Translations under genes and position numbers: made by a program
Shown: piece by piece, positions 17,455-26,943 of the stretch
Layout: every line of letters starts with the position of its first letter
Numbering within the stretch: the stretch's first letter is position 1
Origin: CAVXFB01 sp963760935
GTDB taxonomy: Bacteria > Planctomycetota > Planctomycetia > Pirellulales > Thermoguttaceae
Assembly: GCA_963760935.1 (NCBI GenBank)
Contig: CAVXFB010000002.1
Coordinates: 1 to 64,000 of the forward strand
Reading direction: 5' to 3'
Length of the DNA stretch: 64,000 nucleotides
Notes under the pieces: generated by a model
Databases searched by the model: none
Told to the model about the DNA's origin: nothing
What the model saw: only the letters and a program-made list of their open reading frames with translations

Positions 17455-18457
17455 TGTCGCAGGGTTGCTCACCTTGATCAAAGCGGCGGATCTCAGGCAG
17501 GTCGAATAGATAACAGGTTTCCCCCGGTGTCGAATAGTGTGCGTAGTTGTAGCGGATTGGCTGTGCATAACAGAGCTGTATTGACTCGTCCTCCCAAGCA
17601 GCAAGAGCACACCCCACCGTGGATATCTTCGTGTTCATAGGTGCCACCACGACGTTATAACCTTCAAAACGGCTCGCCTGCGCCCTGATCGCTGACTTCG
17701 CATCCCATGGGTCGTTGCTTGAAAATTCAAACCTTTCCACCGGCGCATATTTTGCAGCCATCTCAGCCGCAAGATGATGAAATCTCTCGTTAGATGCCCG
17801 ATGCTTCTCATTGGTGCTTGTGCCATCGCTACTACGTCCCAGGGATACTCTGTTTGGCTCAAATACCTGGATCAATCTCGTTGCCCTCTCGTGCTCATAC
17901 CCGACGAGGATGATTAGGTGTGTCTTCTTCGACGGACGGATGAACCCTGGGTATCCCAATACCGACCGTACATCCTCGACTCCCTTGCTGAGCCATTTTT
18001 CCTGACCCTTCCTCGGCGAATCGTATTCCTCGGCACTTGAATACGCAAATGACAAGGCGTCCCCGTCTTGAAGGCACATACTGAGGAGTTTGAGGACTAT
18101 GAGGAGTGATTCGTGTGTAAACGTGGTAATGTCGCAAAGAAAACGCCGGGGGCCATCTTTCGGGATCGTCCCAAGAGCAGCCATCCATGCGTCGGCCGTC
18201 ACAAGGGGCTTGGTGCTATCGCCGGAAACCATCGTCGCAACATTGCCGAACAGGTCATGAAGCTTCTTAGCATTCTCGCCGACATGCGTGAGCAGATTTT
18301 CATTCTGCCCAATCAAAGCGGTATGAATCGCCGCCCGCTGGATGTGGGACGCCACCGACAGACAACGAGCCTCATAGCTCGCACTGCACAGAAAGACCTG
18401 AGGTCTTGGCGCGTTTTCGCCACGCAACCAAACCAATTCTCGTTTCTCGATTGTCAT
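17441..18457 (-). CDS. Unknown protein of a defence-type operon
   Basis: 338 residues, ATG at 18457, 10 bp after the ATPase gene with GGTGAT upstream. No family recognised. The N-terminus PQVFLCSASYEARCLSVASHI is a strand followed by a helix, as at the start of a Rossmann-like domain. Later come CDITTFTHESLLIVLKLLSM, HLIILVGYEHERATRLIQVFEP, VVVAPMNTKISTVGCALAAWE and LCYAQPIRYNYAHYSTPGE. This alternation of hydrophobic strands and Asp/Glu/Asn loops suggests a nucleotide-binding or sensor fold in two lobes. No membrane segment or signal peptide. It is encoded with an HD phosphohydrolase-type protein and an ORC/CDC6-like ATPase, so it is the candidate effector or sensor of that module. Confidence 0.6.
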   Translation of the reverse strand: MTIEKRELVWLRGENAPRPQVFLCSASYEARCLSVASHIQRAAIHTALIGQNENLLTHVGENAKKLHDLFGNVATMVSGDSTKPLVTADAWMAALGTIPKDGPRRFLCDITTFTHESLLIVLKLLSMCLQDGDALSFAYSSAEEYDSPRKGQEKWLSKGVEDVRSVLGYPGFIRPSKKTHLIILVGYEHERATRLIQVFEPNRVSLGRSSDGTSTNEKHRASNERFHHLAAEMAAKYAPVERFEFSSNDPWDAKSAIRAQASRFEGYNVVVAPMNTKISTVGCALAAWEDESIQLCYAQPIRYNYAHYSTPGETCYLFDLPEIRRFDQGEQPCDNAGG

Positions 18458-18467
18458 TGCTTATCAC

Positions 18468-20280
18468 CTATTCCAGCAGACTCAGCTGTCGTTCCTCAAG
18501 TGCGTCCTCATCCTGTGAAGGCCTCGATATCCTCTTTTCCATTGCACGAACGAATACGTCCGGGTTCGCCATCGCCTCGTCGAGCAAGGAACCTCGCACG
18601 AATAGATAGCCGGCGAAACTCGTCGGGTCCAGATTGAACAACGGCGCGAGCCTCCGGCTGAGAATGTACAGTCGAGTTCGCCCCGTTCCATCTTTGTTTC
18701 CAATAGTAGACTCGTGAAAATATCCGTACCGCTTTCCGAGATCCAGTGCCTGCCGCAATTCACTGGAAGGTTCATCGACAAACGCAATTGAGAAGACGCG
18801 CCGTTCGGATCTGTCGGAAAGCAGGATGTGACGAAATACTCCCCCGAGCGACCGCACAAGGCGGTTGAGCCTTGTAACAACAGCCTCGTCCGATGCGTCG
18901 GTTGACTCGTCGTCTCGCAGCTTCTCCAGATCGTCGAACAGGAACTCCTCTGCCTGACGTCTTAAGACTGAAATTCTGAATCGATGATGGTATCTGGCAT
19001 ATCTCCACTCCAGGATTTTCAGCTTGACGCTCTCCATACATTTCGGCTGCTGCTTCAAGGAAGAATCGAATGATTCCCGAGGAAATGTGGACCAACTGGT
19101 CGAAACCAGAGTACGAGTAAGTGTGGCTCGACTTAGCCGTTCCAGCCAGCGATTTCATATAGTCCGGTCTTGCGTAACGTAAGGCATCGTCATCTGGCCT
19201 ATTTCCCCGCCCCTTCTCTGACCACTCCTGTCGTTTGCGATCAGCAATTGTCCTGATCGCCTGTTCCTGTTTCTCATCACCCGGGAAGAACGCCAGTGCA
19301 GTAACATCATGGACCCCAAAATGCGCCAGGCGCTTCTCCACGATTTCCTGTACTCTGTCCTTGTAACGGCGTTTCTGGCTCGTGTAGATCGTCGACATGT
19401 TCACCTCTGCGTAGTCGTGAGGCGTATCGATGCTTTGGCCAGTAACAGTACGGAACGTCTTGTACTGCATTTGAGTCGAGATTTTAATGCTGACGAATCT
19501 GCTGGTGCGCGAGGAAACCCAGGAGTTCAGAATCCGTGTCTGTGTCAAGTTCAGGTTGTCAGCATCGTCTATTAGGAGGTAAATTGGCTTTCCTTCCCCG
19601 GGCATGAAAGGAAGGTTATTGAGAGCTTTCAACAATGGGAGGAGAAAGTCGAGATATCCACACAGCGGCCCTGTGAACGGTAGTACCTCCGTGCGGAACG
19701 CAAGGCCGCAGATAACCAATTACGGCGCTAAATAGCGACTCTGAACAACTTTGGAGGCGTTGAAAGCAGTCGCTCACGGATACGGGCGCGCTCATTGTAA
19801 GCTCTGCACCTTCGTAGCCGCAATTCTTAAAGAGTCGCATCACTTCTGCAACGTAGTCAACCGCGGCAGCAATGTCGTTTGGCGATGTGAGGGACGAGGT
19901 TAATCCGGATAGGGAATTAAAGGTCTTGTCCGCAATGTACATGACCATAAAGTGCTCGTTAAGAATGACGCTTGCGTGCTGTCCCTCAAGCCTGCGTAGT
20001 TCGGTGAGCTTGAGGTCGCAGTTCTTCAGTGGCGAGTATACGCTGAAGAAGTCCAAGTCCCGTAGCGCGCAGTATTCTTTGCAATGAGCTGACAGTCGGG
20101 CTGAAGGTACCGGAAAATCATGCTCTTCCCGCAGCCGCGCGGGCCATTTACGAACACATGACCCGTTCCGGGGATCTTGGGGAAGTCCCCAAAAACCGGC
20201 ACGAAAAGCCCATAAGCCTCTTCGGCTGGAATATCCTCGGGCGTCTGAACGGTGAACGGGTTTGATAACGCTGGCGTCAT
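18468..20280 (-). CDS. ORC/CDC6-like AAA ATPase of a conflict system, three frameshifts
   Basis: ATG at 20280 overlaps the HD gene stop (ATGA). Open frames follow each other without loss of sequence: Walker A GHVFVNGPRGCGKSMIFRY (residue about 45); then DLDFFSVYSPLKNCDLKL; then LPFTGPLCGYLDFLLPLL, the Walker B-like PIYLLIDDADNLNL, TYSYSGFDQLVHISSGIIRFFLEAA; and finally RRQAEEFLFDDLEKL. Single-base shifts are needed near 20085, 19715 and 18970. The repaired protein is about 604 residues. Proteins of this type (STAND/ORC-CDC6-like NTPases) appear in prokaryotic immune systems, where they are thought to sense invasion and gate an effector. Either three assembly indels or a decayed gene; the perfect continuity favours the former. 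Confidence 0.65.
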
Positions 20281-21428
20281 TTGTTGTCTCCACTCTCGTC
20301 TCTGTGCTCTGCCCAAGCGTGCAGTTGCTCACCTGTAGGCAGGTCTTGCTTCGGTCCTATGCAAAGGACGCACGCGCCCTGGGGATTGCCGCCAGGATAT
20401 CCCTCTTCCTCCATACTGAACGTGATATTCCACTCTTGCATGGCATAGCTTACATTGGGGGGGGCGTCGGGAGCCCCAGCGGGCATACGTAAAGCCTCGA
20501 CGCGTCCGCGAACCCTTATTACGGGACGCTCGTTTGTCGGCCAAAACCGCATGCAATACATTCTTTCGCGATGCATTTTCCGGACTCGGGAATAGATCTC
20601 ATCGAGTAGATAGACAGGGGCATCCTGGTCCGGCTTCGTGTATGTCCGAGTCGCATTGACTAAGTTGATTTCATACGACAATCGCACTTCCGCTTTCTTC
20701 ACGAGCACCGAGTGGAGGGAAAACGAGTAAGCGTGAAACAACTCACTTGCAGCAGGTATCTTTCCCTCATGAAGGAGAAAGCGGGATGCCCGCGTTCTGT
20801 CATCAGCAAGTTCGTCGGCGAAACGGAGAACCGATGCCAGGAAGCGTGGGCGTATTTCCTGCCCGTATCGTTCGTCTTCTTCCTGAAGCAGACTTATCGT
20901 GTCTTTGTTGCCGTCACACGTGACCCCGCCATGAGCGGAGGCAATGCGTGCGATCACCCTCTGCTCAGTCGTGTCCCCAAGCCTGCCGCACAGTTCGGGG
21001 GAACTCATCACCTCCCAACACTTCCTCTCGTGTTCGTCGCGTCCGTAGATGTTGCCAACATCGTGAAAGTGGATTGCGGCCAACAAGAGGTAGGCTTCGT
21101 ATGGTGAAATCGCAATGCCCAGTTCGCGGAGCAAGTCGGATGCCCTCACAATCACGCTCTTCACGTGCGCTGGACCGTGGTTGTTTAGATATGTTACGCG
21201 TTCGTATGAAACTTTTTCGGCGGCCACCTGTTTCAGCAAGTCTTCAAGCAGCGCTCCTCGCTCCACTTCCGGATGGACGTGTTCGTTGAGGAACTCCGCG
21301 AGTTGGATATAGCGAGTAGCGTAACTGCCGCCCCCTGCACGAGGGAAACAGTCCGCGTAGCGAGTCTCCATTTCCGGCAGCCAATTTTCGAGGTCTTTCG
21401 TGACCTTAAAACGCCTTGTCTCTGGCAT
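20277..21428 (-). CDS. HD-domain protein of a conflict system (HD-CE type)
   Basis: 383 residues from ATG 21428 (17 bp after the methyltransferase stop). All HD metal ligands are present in order: NNHGPAHVKSVIV, IHFHDVGNIYG, IASAHGG and LRFADELADD. The C-terminal 150 residues are a beta-rich domain ending in CIGPKQDLPTGEQLHAW. HD proteins of this kind hydrolyse phosphate esters or nucleotides, and in immune operons they are thought to make or degrade nucleotide signals or act as effectors. Its start codon is preceded by GAGGGG at a rather long spacing, so it is probably coupled to the methyltransferase. Intact. Confidence 0.75.
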   Translation of the reverse strand: MPETRRFKVTKDLENWLPEMETRYADCFPRAGGGSYATRYIQLAEFLNEHVHPEVERGALLEDLLKQVAAEKVSYERVTYLNNHGPAHVKSVIVRASDLLRELGIAISPYEAYLLLAAIHFHDVGNIYGRDEHERKCWEVMSSPELCGRLGDTTEQRVIARIASAHGGVTCDGNKDTISLLQEEDERYGQEIRPRFLASVLRFADELADDRTRASRFLLHEGKIPAASELFHAYSFSLHSVLVKKAEVRLSYEINLVNATRTYTKPDQDAPVYLLDEIYSRVRKMHRERMYCMRFWPTNERPVIRVRGRVEALRMPAGAPDAPPNVSYAMQEWNITFSMEEEGYPGGNPQGACVLCIGPKQDLPTGEQLHAWAEHRDESGDNK

Positions 21429-21444
21429 GGTTTGGGCTTGCCCC

Positions 21445-22527
21445 TCACGAGGTCCGCGGACGGCGTCCGTCCTGCTTGAGAATCGCGGAAAAGACGGCTT
21501 GGGCCAGCAGCGGCGGAACAGCGTTAGCAACCTGCTGCTGCTGGAATCCTATCGATCCTCTGAATTCAAAATGGTCCGGAAAGGACTGAATGCGCACCGC
21601 TTCGCGCACTGACAGGCCTCGATCTTGTTCGGGGTGGATCAACATGTTCTTCCGGTAATTGCCTATCACCACGGACGGTGCATCGTAGTGCAATCGGTGA
21701 TAGATGCCGGTATGGCACCTTGCTCTATCCGAGTAGTTCTGCATTAGCCGGGCCGGAATATCCTGCCAATTGCCACCCTGTGGAATATGCTTGTACCGTC
21801 TGAGGACCGAGTCAGCATTCCTCGTAACAAGATGATTCGAGGACTTTTTTAGTCTTCGACGCATTTCTCTAGCATATCGAGATGGAGGAACCTCGCGATA
21901 CGGCAGCCAGGAGACGCAGTCGCCGTTCTTCAGGACGGGGAGGTCGAATATCGCATCGCGTACGGTTTGTGGTTTCTTAGCCGATGCCGGGGGCATTGCA
22001 AACTTTACACCGTGTCGAGAACCGACCAAGAAGAAGCGGACTCGATTCTGGGGAACCCCATGATCCAGCGCGTTAAGCAGCCCGTGCGTTAGGGTATAGC
22101 CGAGTCTTCCTAGCCGTTCGGCCACTTGCTCTACGAAGACACCCTCCGCGGTATTGACAATTCCACGAACATTCTCAAAGACCACCCAATCGGGCCGCAT
22201 TAGCCTGACAACCCGGACAAACTCCAGAAACAACCAGTTCTCAGGGTTGTGGGATGATCGCGTTCGCAGATTGGAATACGAGAATCCTTGGCATGGCGCC
22301 CCGCCAAATACCACCGTACCGACGTCTTGTCTTGCCAGCCCCTTATCCAATTTCTCACGCGACATCTTCCGAATGTCGTCGTTGAGCATGGTCGTCTCCG
22401 GGTGATTGGCAGTGTATGTCTGGGCGGCATGCGGATCGACTTCGACGGCGAGAACGACGTCCACGCCAGCCTGAATTGCACCAAGGCTCATGCCGCCAGC
22501 GCCCGAAAACAGGTCGATTCCGATCAT
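21445..22527 (-). CDS. dcm: DNA (cytosine-5)-methyltransferase
   Basis: 360 residues with every C5-methyltransferase motif: I DLFSGAGGMSLG, IV GGAPCQGFS with the catalytic Cys, VI VFENVRG, VIII QNRVRFFLVG, IX/X FRGSIGFQQQQVANAVPPLLA. The target recognition region is the stretch around residues 200-270. It transfers a methyl group from SAM to C5 of cytosine. First gene of a leftward operon with an HD protein, an ATPase, an unknown protein and a vsr remnant. No restriction nuclease is adjacent, so it either protects the element or serves as the self-marker for the neighbouring module. Intact. The gene symbol denotes the family. Confidence 0.93.
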   Translation of the reverse strand: MIGIDLFSGAGGMSLGAIQAGVDVVLAVEVDPHAAQTYTANHPETTMLNDDIRKMSREKLDKGLARQDVGTVVFGGAPCQGFSYSNLRTRSSHNPENWLFLEFVRVVRLMRPDWVVFENVRGIVNTAEGVFVEQVAERLGRLGYTLTHGLLNALDHGVPQNRVRFFLVGSRHGVKFAMPPASAKKPQTVRDAIFDLPVLKNGDCVSWLPYREVPPSRYAREMRRRLKKSSNHLVTRNADSVLRRYKHIPQGGNWQDIPARLMQNYSDRARCHTGIYHRLHYDAPSVVIGNYRKNMLIHPEQDRGLSVREAVRIQSFPDHFEFRGSIGFQQQQVANAVPPLLAQAVFSAILKQDGRRPRTS

Positions 22528-22794
22528 TTTTGACCACCCCCACGGGGTAAACCCCTGATTTTACACAGCGAATATGCTGGCATCAACTGCCGGCCAGCTT
22601 GACGAGCCGAAATAGTCACGCCCCCCCATGATGCACACCAGTGCTGTGGCGAATGGCTGTTATCGAACGCGCGAGCGCTTCCATGTCTACTTACCGGTCT
22701 CTTCGGCGATACAGCACTCCACCACGGAGCCGAACCTGACCAGATAGCCTGCTATCCTGCCGACGATTTGGCCGATCTCTCATCAAACAACCAA
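22528..22794. other. Non-coding gap upstream of dcm
   Basis: 267 bp between the CsrA-like gene and the methyltransferase. It should hold the promoter of the defence operon. The segment is AT-richer near 22550-22570 but no clear -35/-10 pair is found. Confidence 0.3.
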
Positions 22795-23055
22795 TTAATC
22801 AAAACGATCTGGCGATCGGACGGTCTTGTTCCGGTCGCATGCTCGGAACGCCGAACCCGGGGGCGCAGTAATCGCAATTCGTCCGCGACGTCCCTTGCGC
22901 CCGACGAACCGAACGGCTATCCGAATTCCGCCAGCGTCGACAATCCGTTCCTCGCCTTCGGCGTACCAGTCGATGGACTGACTCGACGCAGCCGGTACAT
23001 GGGTTCGATGACTGGTTGAGCCTCGGCTGTTCTTCCGCTGAGATTCCATGTTCAA
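22795..23055 (-). CDS. Small CsrA-like protein
   Basis: 86 residues. The core ERIVDAGGIRIAVRFVGRKG followed by RRGRIAITAPPGSAF has the strand pattern and the G.kGn..RIgI.AP motif of the RNA-binding translational regulator CsrA, with an N-terminal extension of about 40 residues and a basic C-terminus. AAGGAG lies 9 bp before a TTG at 23055 and 15 bp before ATG at 23049, so TTG may be the real start. CsrA proteins bind GGA motifs in mRNA leaders. This one is divergent, lacks the usual Met-Leu start of CsrA, and sits among phage early genes. The assignment is from motif only. Confidence 0.55.
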   Translation of the reverse strand: MNMESQRKNSRGSTSHRTHVPAASSQSIDWYAEGEERIVDAGGIRIAVRFVGRKGRRGRIAITAPPGSAFRACDRNKTVRSPDRFD

Positions 23056-23444
23056 TTCCAGTTACTCCTTGCCAGCTTTAGATTTACGGAAAGTCGGACA
23101 CGCAAAACAAACTGTGGTTAGGTTGGGGCCTGTTCCCACGGGCCAATCGCGCTTGGCGATTTTGGCGGAGTACCTACGACCGGGGGGAACGCGGGTCGGT
23201 ACGCCACGTTGGCACGTGTGGGCCGCGGGCAACGTTGGGGTTGTTGGCCAATCGTCGCGACTGGACGCGACACGGCGCAAACGTGGGCCGAACGTGGGCG
23301 AAACGACGACATTAGGCTACGCACGATACTGACCTCCTGCGGCTCGAACAAGGACGAGGAAGCCGGCCTCGATTGCCTCAACGGTATCGGTTAGGGCGAG
23401 TTCCGGCGGTATCCACGTGCGGCTCCTCACAGTTCTCTTGCTCA
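23056..23444. other. Gap with a pair of direct repeats
   Basis: About 390 bp with no credible gene. AACGTGGGC occurs at 23280-23288 and 23291-23299 (11 bp apart) and a related AACGTTGGG at 23231-23239. One helical turn of spacing suggests protein-binding sites, perhaps a control region or origin next to the replication genes. Weak evidence. Confidence 0.35.
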
Positions 23445-23780
23445 TTACTCAACCGCTCCGGCCGGAGAAAACGCCACCATCGGCAACAAACACCGTGCGT
23501 CCGCCTTGCTGTCATGAGGACCTGCCTGCTCGAGCTGGGCGATGCCGATTTCCGATGGCAGTCCGTCGTCGTCGCCCACGGCGTGCAGCCCATCGTCGTT
23601 GCCGCTCACCAATAGTGCCAACAGCCGGCGGACCAGTCGAACGAAGCGTTGGCGGTCGTGCGGTTCGGCTCGACAGACTTCCGCCCCGTGCTGTTCCCAA
23701 AACATCGTCCAGGTGTCGCCGTGGCGGTATGCGTCCAGGGCGGCTCGTTCAAGGTGGTTGATGGCCGTGCTTATGTTCAT
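23445..23780 (-). CDS. Small phage early protein, function unknown
   Basis: 111 residues from ATG 23780, chosen because CCAAAGGAGAG precedes it. MNISTAINHLERAALDAYRHGDTWTMFWEQHGAEVCRAEPHDRQRFVRLVRRLLALLVSGNDDG is helical and looks like a real protein; the C-terminal 45 residues are low in conserved features and may be frameshifted. It follows the primase gene. No known domain. Confidence 0.5.
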   Translation of the reverse strand: MNISTAINHLERAALDAYRHGDTWTMFWEQHGAEVCRAEPHDRQRFVRLVRRLLALLVSGNDDGLHAVGDDDGLPSEIGIAQLEQAGPHDSKADARCLLPMVAFSPAGAVE

Positions 23781-23860
23781 TTTCAGGCTCTCCTTTGGAA
23801 CACTTTGGAACACTTGGAACCCTTTGCCGATTGATTTCGAAATATGCGCGTAGCTGGAAA

Positions 23861-26400
23861 TCAACCTGCAGCGCCTTCCAACTGTTCCGACCCTTCCACA
23901 AGCCCGACTCCGCGGTACCATATCCCGTTACTCTTAACCTTTTGATAGCCCTGGGTTTGCATCTCGCGGCCGAACTCGCATTGCGTGATGTATTTGTCGC
24001 CACTCCAGTTTTGGTATGCCTCGAAGAGTGCGGCCGCGCGAACCCTAAGACCGGCTCCGGTGACGCACATTTCCGAAACGAAGTTAACGATCTGATTCTG
24101 TTCGATCTGGTAATCCGATGTGGCGGCCGAAACCTCCTCCGGCGTCCCCAATCCGCTGTGCTGCCACTCCGAACAGCCGCGGACGCACCAGGCCAATATT
24201 CCTGGCAGTTCCTTCCGCAGTTTCTGGCCCAGGTGCTTGTCCTGCTCATCCGGTCTGAAGACGCGGTCAAACGGGACGAGCCGCAGCCGGCGCCATATCG
24301 CGTGGTCGGTGCCACGGACGGTGGGCTTATGGTTGCAGGCCAACACGATCTTGTGAGTTGCAGAAAACTGCCAGTAGTCTTCCCGCATACGTCGGGCGCG
24401 GATCTTGTCGCCGCCGGTGATCTCCTTGACTAGGGATTCCGCCATGCGTCGGCCCTGGTCCGTTTCGACACACGCCACGAACCGCTTTCCGTGCAAATCG
24501 GCCTGTTCGGTCGGGTGACAATGCTGGCGCTTCGCCATCAATAGGTCGGACGGGGCCTTCATCGCGTAGTCTTCGCCCAGTAGTTCCAGAATGAGGTCGA
24601 GCAAGGTGCTCTTGCCGTTGGCCCCCACGCCCCAAAAGATTGCAAGAATTTGCTCGCTGACACATCCGGCTAAGCAATACCCCAAGAAGCGCTGCACGTA
24701 ATCCACTAGCGATTGCCGGCCCATGAAGATCTGGTTCAACACCGTCAACCATGTTGGGCAATGGGCATTGGGCTGGCACTCGACCGAGCATAGCTTGGTT
24801 ATCATCTGCTGCGGATCGTGCGGGGCAAGTTTGCCTGTCCGTAGGTCTAGTGTGCCATTCAAGACGTTCAACAACCAGATGTCGGAGTCGAGGTCGCGCG
24901 GCAGCACCGGGATTCCGGGCTCGCTGCTGCGCCAATTCGATCATCGCACTGATGCGCGACGCTCTTTCGGACTGTTGAGCATGTTCGATCAATGCGGGAG
25001 CGCTCATGGTCCGGCAACTTCGCGGCCTCTGAATACATGGAAAGGACAGTTTGCTTCGCAAGGCGCTGGGCATGGCCCCCTTCATCAATGCGCCATCGTC
25101 TGCTGTCCCACGCCAACCATTTGCCCCACGTCCAACAATAGCGAAGGATATGGCCGTACTTCGCAACAAGCCGCTGTGCATTGCCCACATCGGTTAGGTG
25201 AGTCTCGGGGCTCGTGACAACGGCGCTCGGATTGCTCTTTTTCTGCGTCATCGCCTTTGCCTTGTCGAAGAGTTTCTGGCGGGTGTGCTGTTCGGCCTTT
25301 TCCCACGTCCGATCGAAGTAGCGCTGCCCTGCCTCGTGGAATTTGCCGACGTTTTGTGCCTCCCGCCATGCCCATTCCCGCGGTACACCATGCTCGACGG
25401 CCCAACAGCACAGGGCAAAGTCGGCCTCGGATCGTGCGCCTACGTCGGCCGTGTCGCATATCAATAGTCGCTCTTGGAATTGGTCAAGTCTTGGCGACGA
25501 CAGTTTTCGCGGCGCCGGTAGCTTGACCTTATCTACCATCGCGCGTCGCGCCGGATCTGGCAACGCCTCGGCATACTTGGCAAATTCGTCGATCGAGTAG
25601 CGGCGGTGCGGATCACATTGTGCCAGCATACAGGGGACCGGCTCGCGGCCGTTGCGTTGGTCCTTGCGGTTTAAGGTTCCCGGCATGCGAAGCAACCGGG
25701 AAAGATCAGTGGTATGGTCGCCGCCGATCTCGAAGGCAATACCAGCAAGGATGTCTTGAATGTGTCGGGCTTTCAGACTCAGCGCGGGCGTGTTGTGTTT
25801 GTCCTTGCCGTCGATATACACTTTCGCGCCGTCCGTGCCTTGGAGGTACTTGCGAGTCTTTTTTTGTTTGCCGTCGCCCTGGTCGATGAAGTCGGTGAAC
25901 ACGGGCGGCGGATCGCCCACGTCGTCTATTAGGTAAGGCTCCGCGAGAATCCAGTAGAGGTGGGCACCGTTGCCGCTGGCCACCACGATTGACGGCTTGG
26001 GCAATCCTGCTGCATTGCAACGTCCAACAGCCTCGTCGACCGTGCAGTGATCAACGTCAGCCCAGAGCACCCGGACTATACGAATCTGCCAAGCGAAGCC
26101 GTACTGGCCTCTGGATCCAAATCGAGGGCAGACTCCGAAGAAGATGTTGCACTTCGTTACTTTTGACCGCTCATTGTGACGCTGAATGACATTGTCGACG
26201 TTGTCACCGGCCTGTATGCACTGGATGCCCTTGTGATCGACTCGGCTTTTCTTCTGACCGTTCTGAGTCCACGTTTCGATCGGACGAATAAGGATGTAGT
26301 CACTCGGCGCAAAGACGGCTTGCAGGAATCGAACGACATCCTCAACGTGCCGGTCGGTGCCCTGCGAGCCCGCAGGCCGTGTCGTGGTCTGATCATCCAT
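23861..26400 (-). CDS. Phage primase-helicase (D5-type), two frameshifts
   Basis: ATG at 26400. N-terminal half: a primase-like region with VRFLQAVFAPSDYILIRPIETW, RIVRVLWADVDHCTVDEA, IVVASGNGAHLYWIL and LSRLLRMPGTLNRKD. Then a helical linker, then D5_N-like PGIPVLPRDLDSDIWLLNVLNGTLDLRTGKL, and a superfamily 3 helicase with Walker A FWGVGANGKSTLLDLI and VLACNHKPTVRGTDHAIWRRLRLVPFDRVF. Frames change by one base near 25005 and again near 24925, within a 90-bp stretch of the linker; the residues between (SAPALIEHAQQSERASRISAMIELAQ) fit the expected D5 linker. Repaired length about 845. It would prime and unwind DNA for element replication. Confidence 0.75.
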
Positions 26401-26459
26401 CGGTGTGCTTTCCGCCAGCTTCGGCATCCTTACCCATAAGTCGTCCATTGACGGAAAGG

Positions 26460-26763
26460 CTAGATACCAGCCTCATCCAACAGCCGCTCGGCCGCCGCGA
26501 CAGCTGCCTTGTGCGCCTCGTGACGTTACGACTGGGATCTTCACTTGGTTGCCGGTAAGCTGCCGGAAGAATCGCCCAAGGGCCTCTTTCGAAGTACAAC
26601 GTGTGCCGCCGATTTGGACCGATTCGAGGACGACGCCACGGCAGCCGGCCGTGGTCCAACGATAGATGCAAGAGACGTGCGGTCGTTTACCAGCACGTCG
26701 GCGGGGAAGATGCCTCGCCGCTTCGGAGAGGGAGAGGAGGATTTCGGCGTTTGGGTCGATCAT
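26460..26763 (-). CDS. DUF1580 family protein, frameshifted near the end
   Basis: ATG at 26763. LLSLSEAARHLPRRRAGKRPHVSCIYRWTTAGCRGVVLESVQIGGTRCTSKEALGRFFRQL is a full DUF1580 pattern, a small HTH-like family I associate with planctomycetes. After one base near 26528 the frame continues RHEAHKAAVAAAERLLDEAGI and stops at 26460, a typical ending. It probably binds DNA and resembles excisionase/MerR-like adaptor proteins (SEAA..LP...G..P..STIYRW). Located directly upstream of the primase gene. Confidence 0.75.
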
Positions 26764-26943
26764 TCTGCCACCGTTTCGTTGAGTGTTGTGGGTTGCAACT
26801 ACTCAAGATGGTAAGCAAAATCGGTCGGAGCTTAATGGAATCACTGGGGGTGACAAGAGACGCATGGCGGAGCATGGCGGAGCTTTGCCGGAGATTACAG
26901 TTCCAGCGTCCGACAATACCGGAGCTTCCTCACGATCATCACG

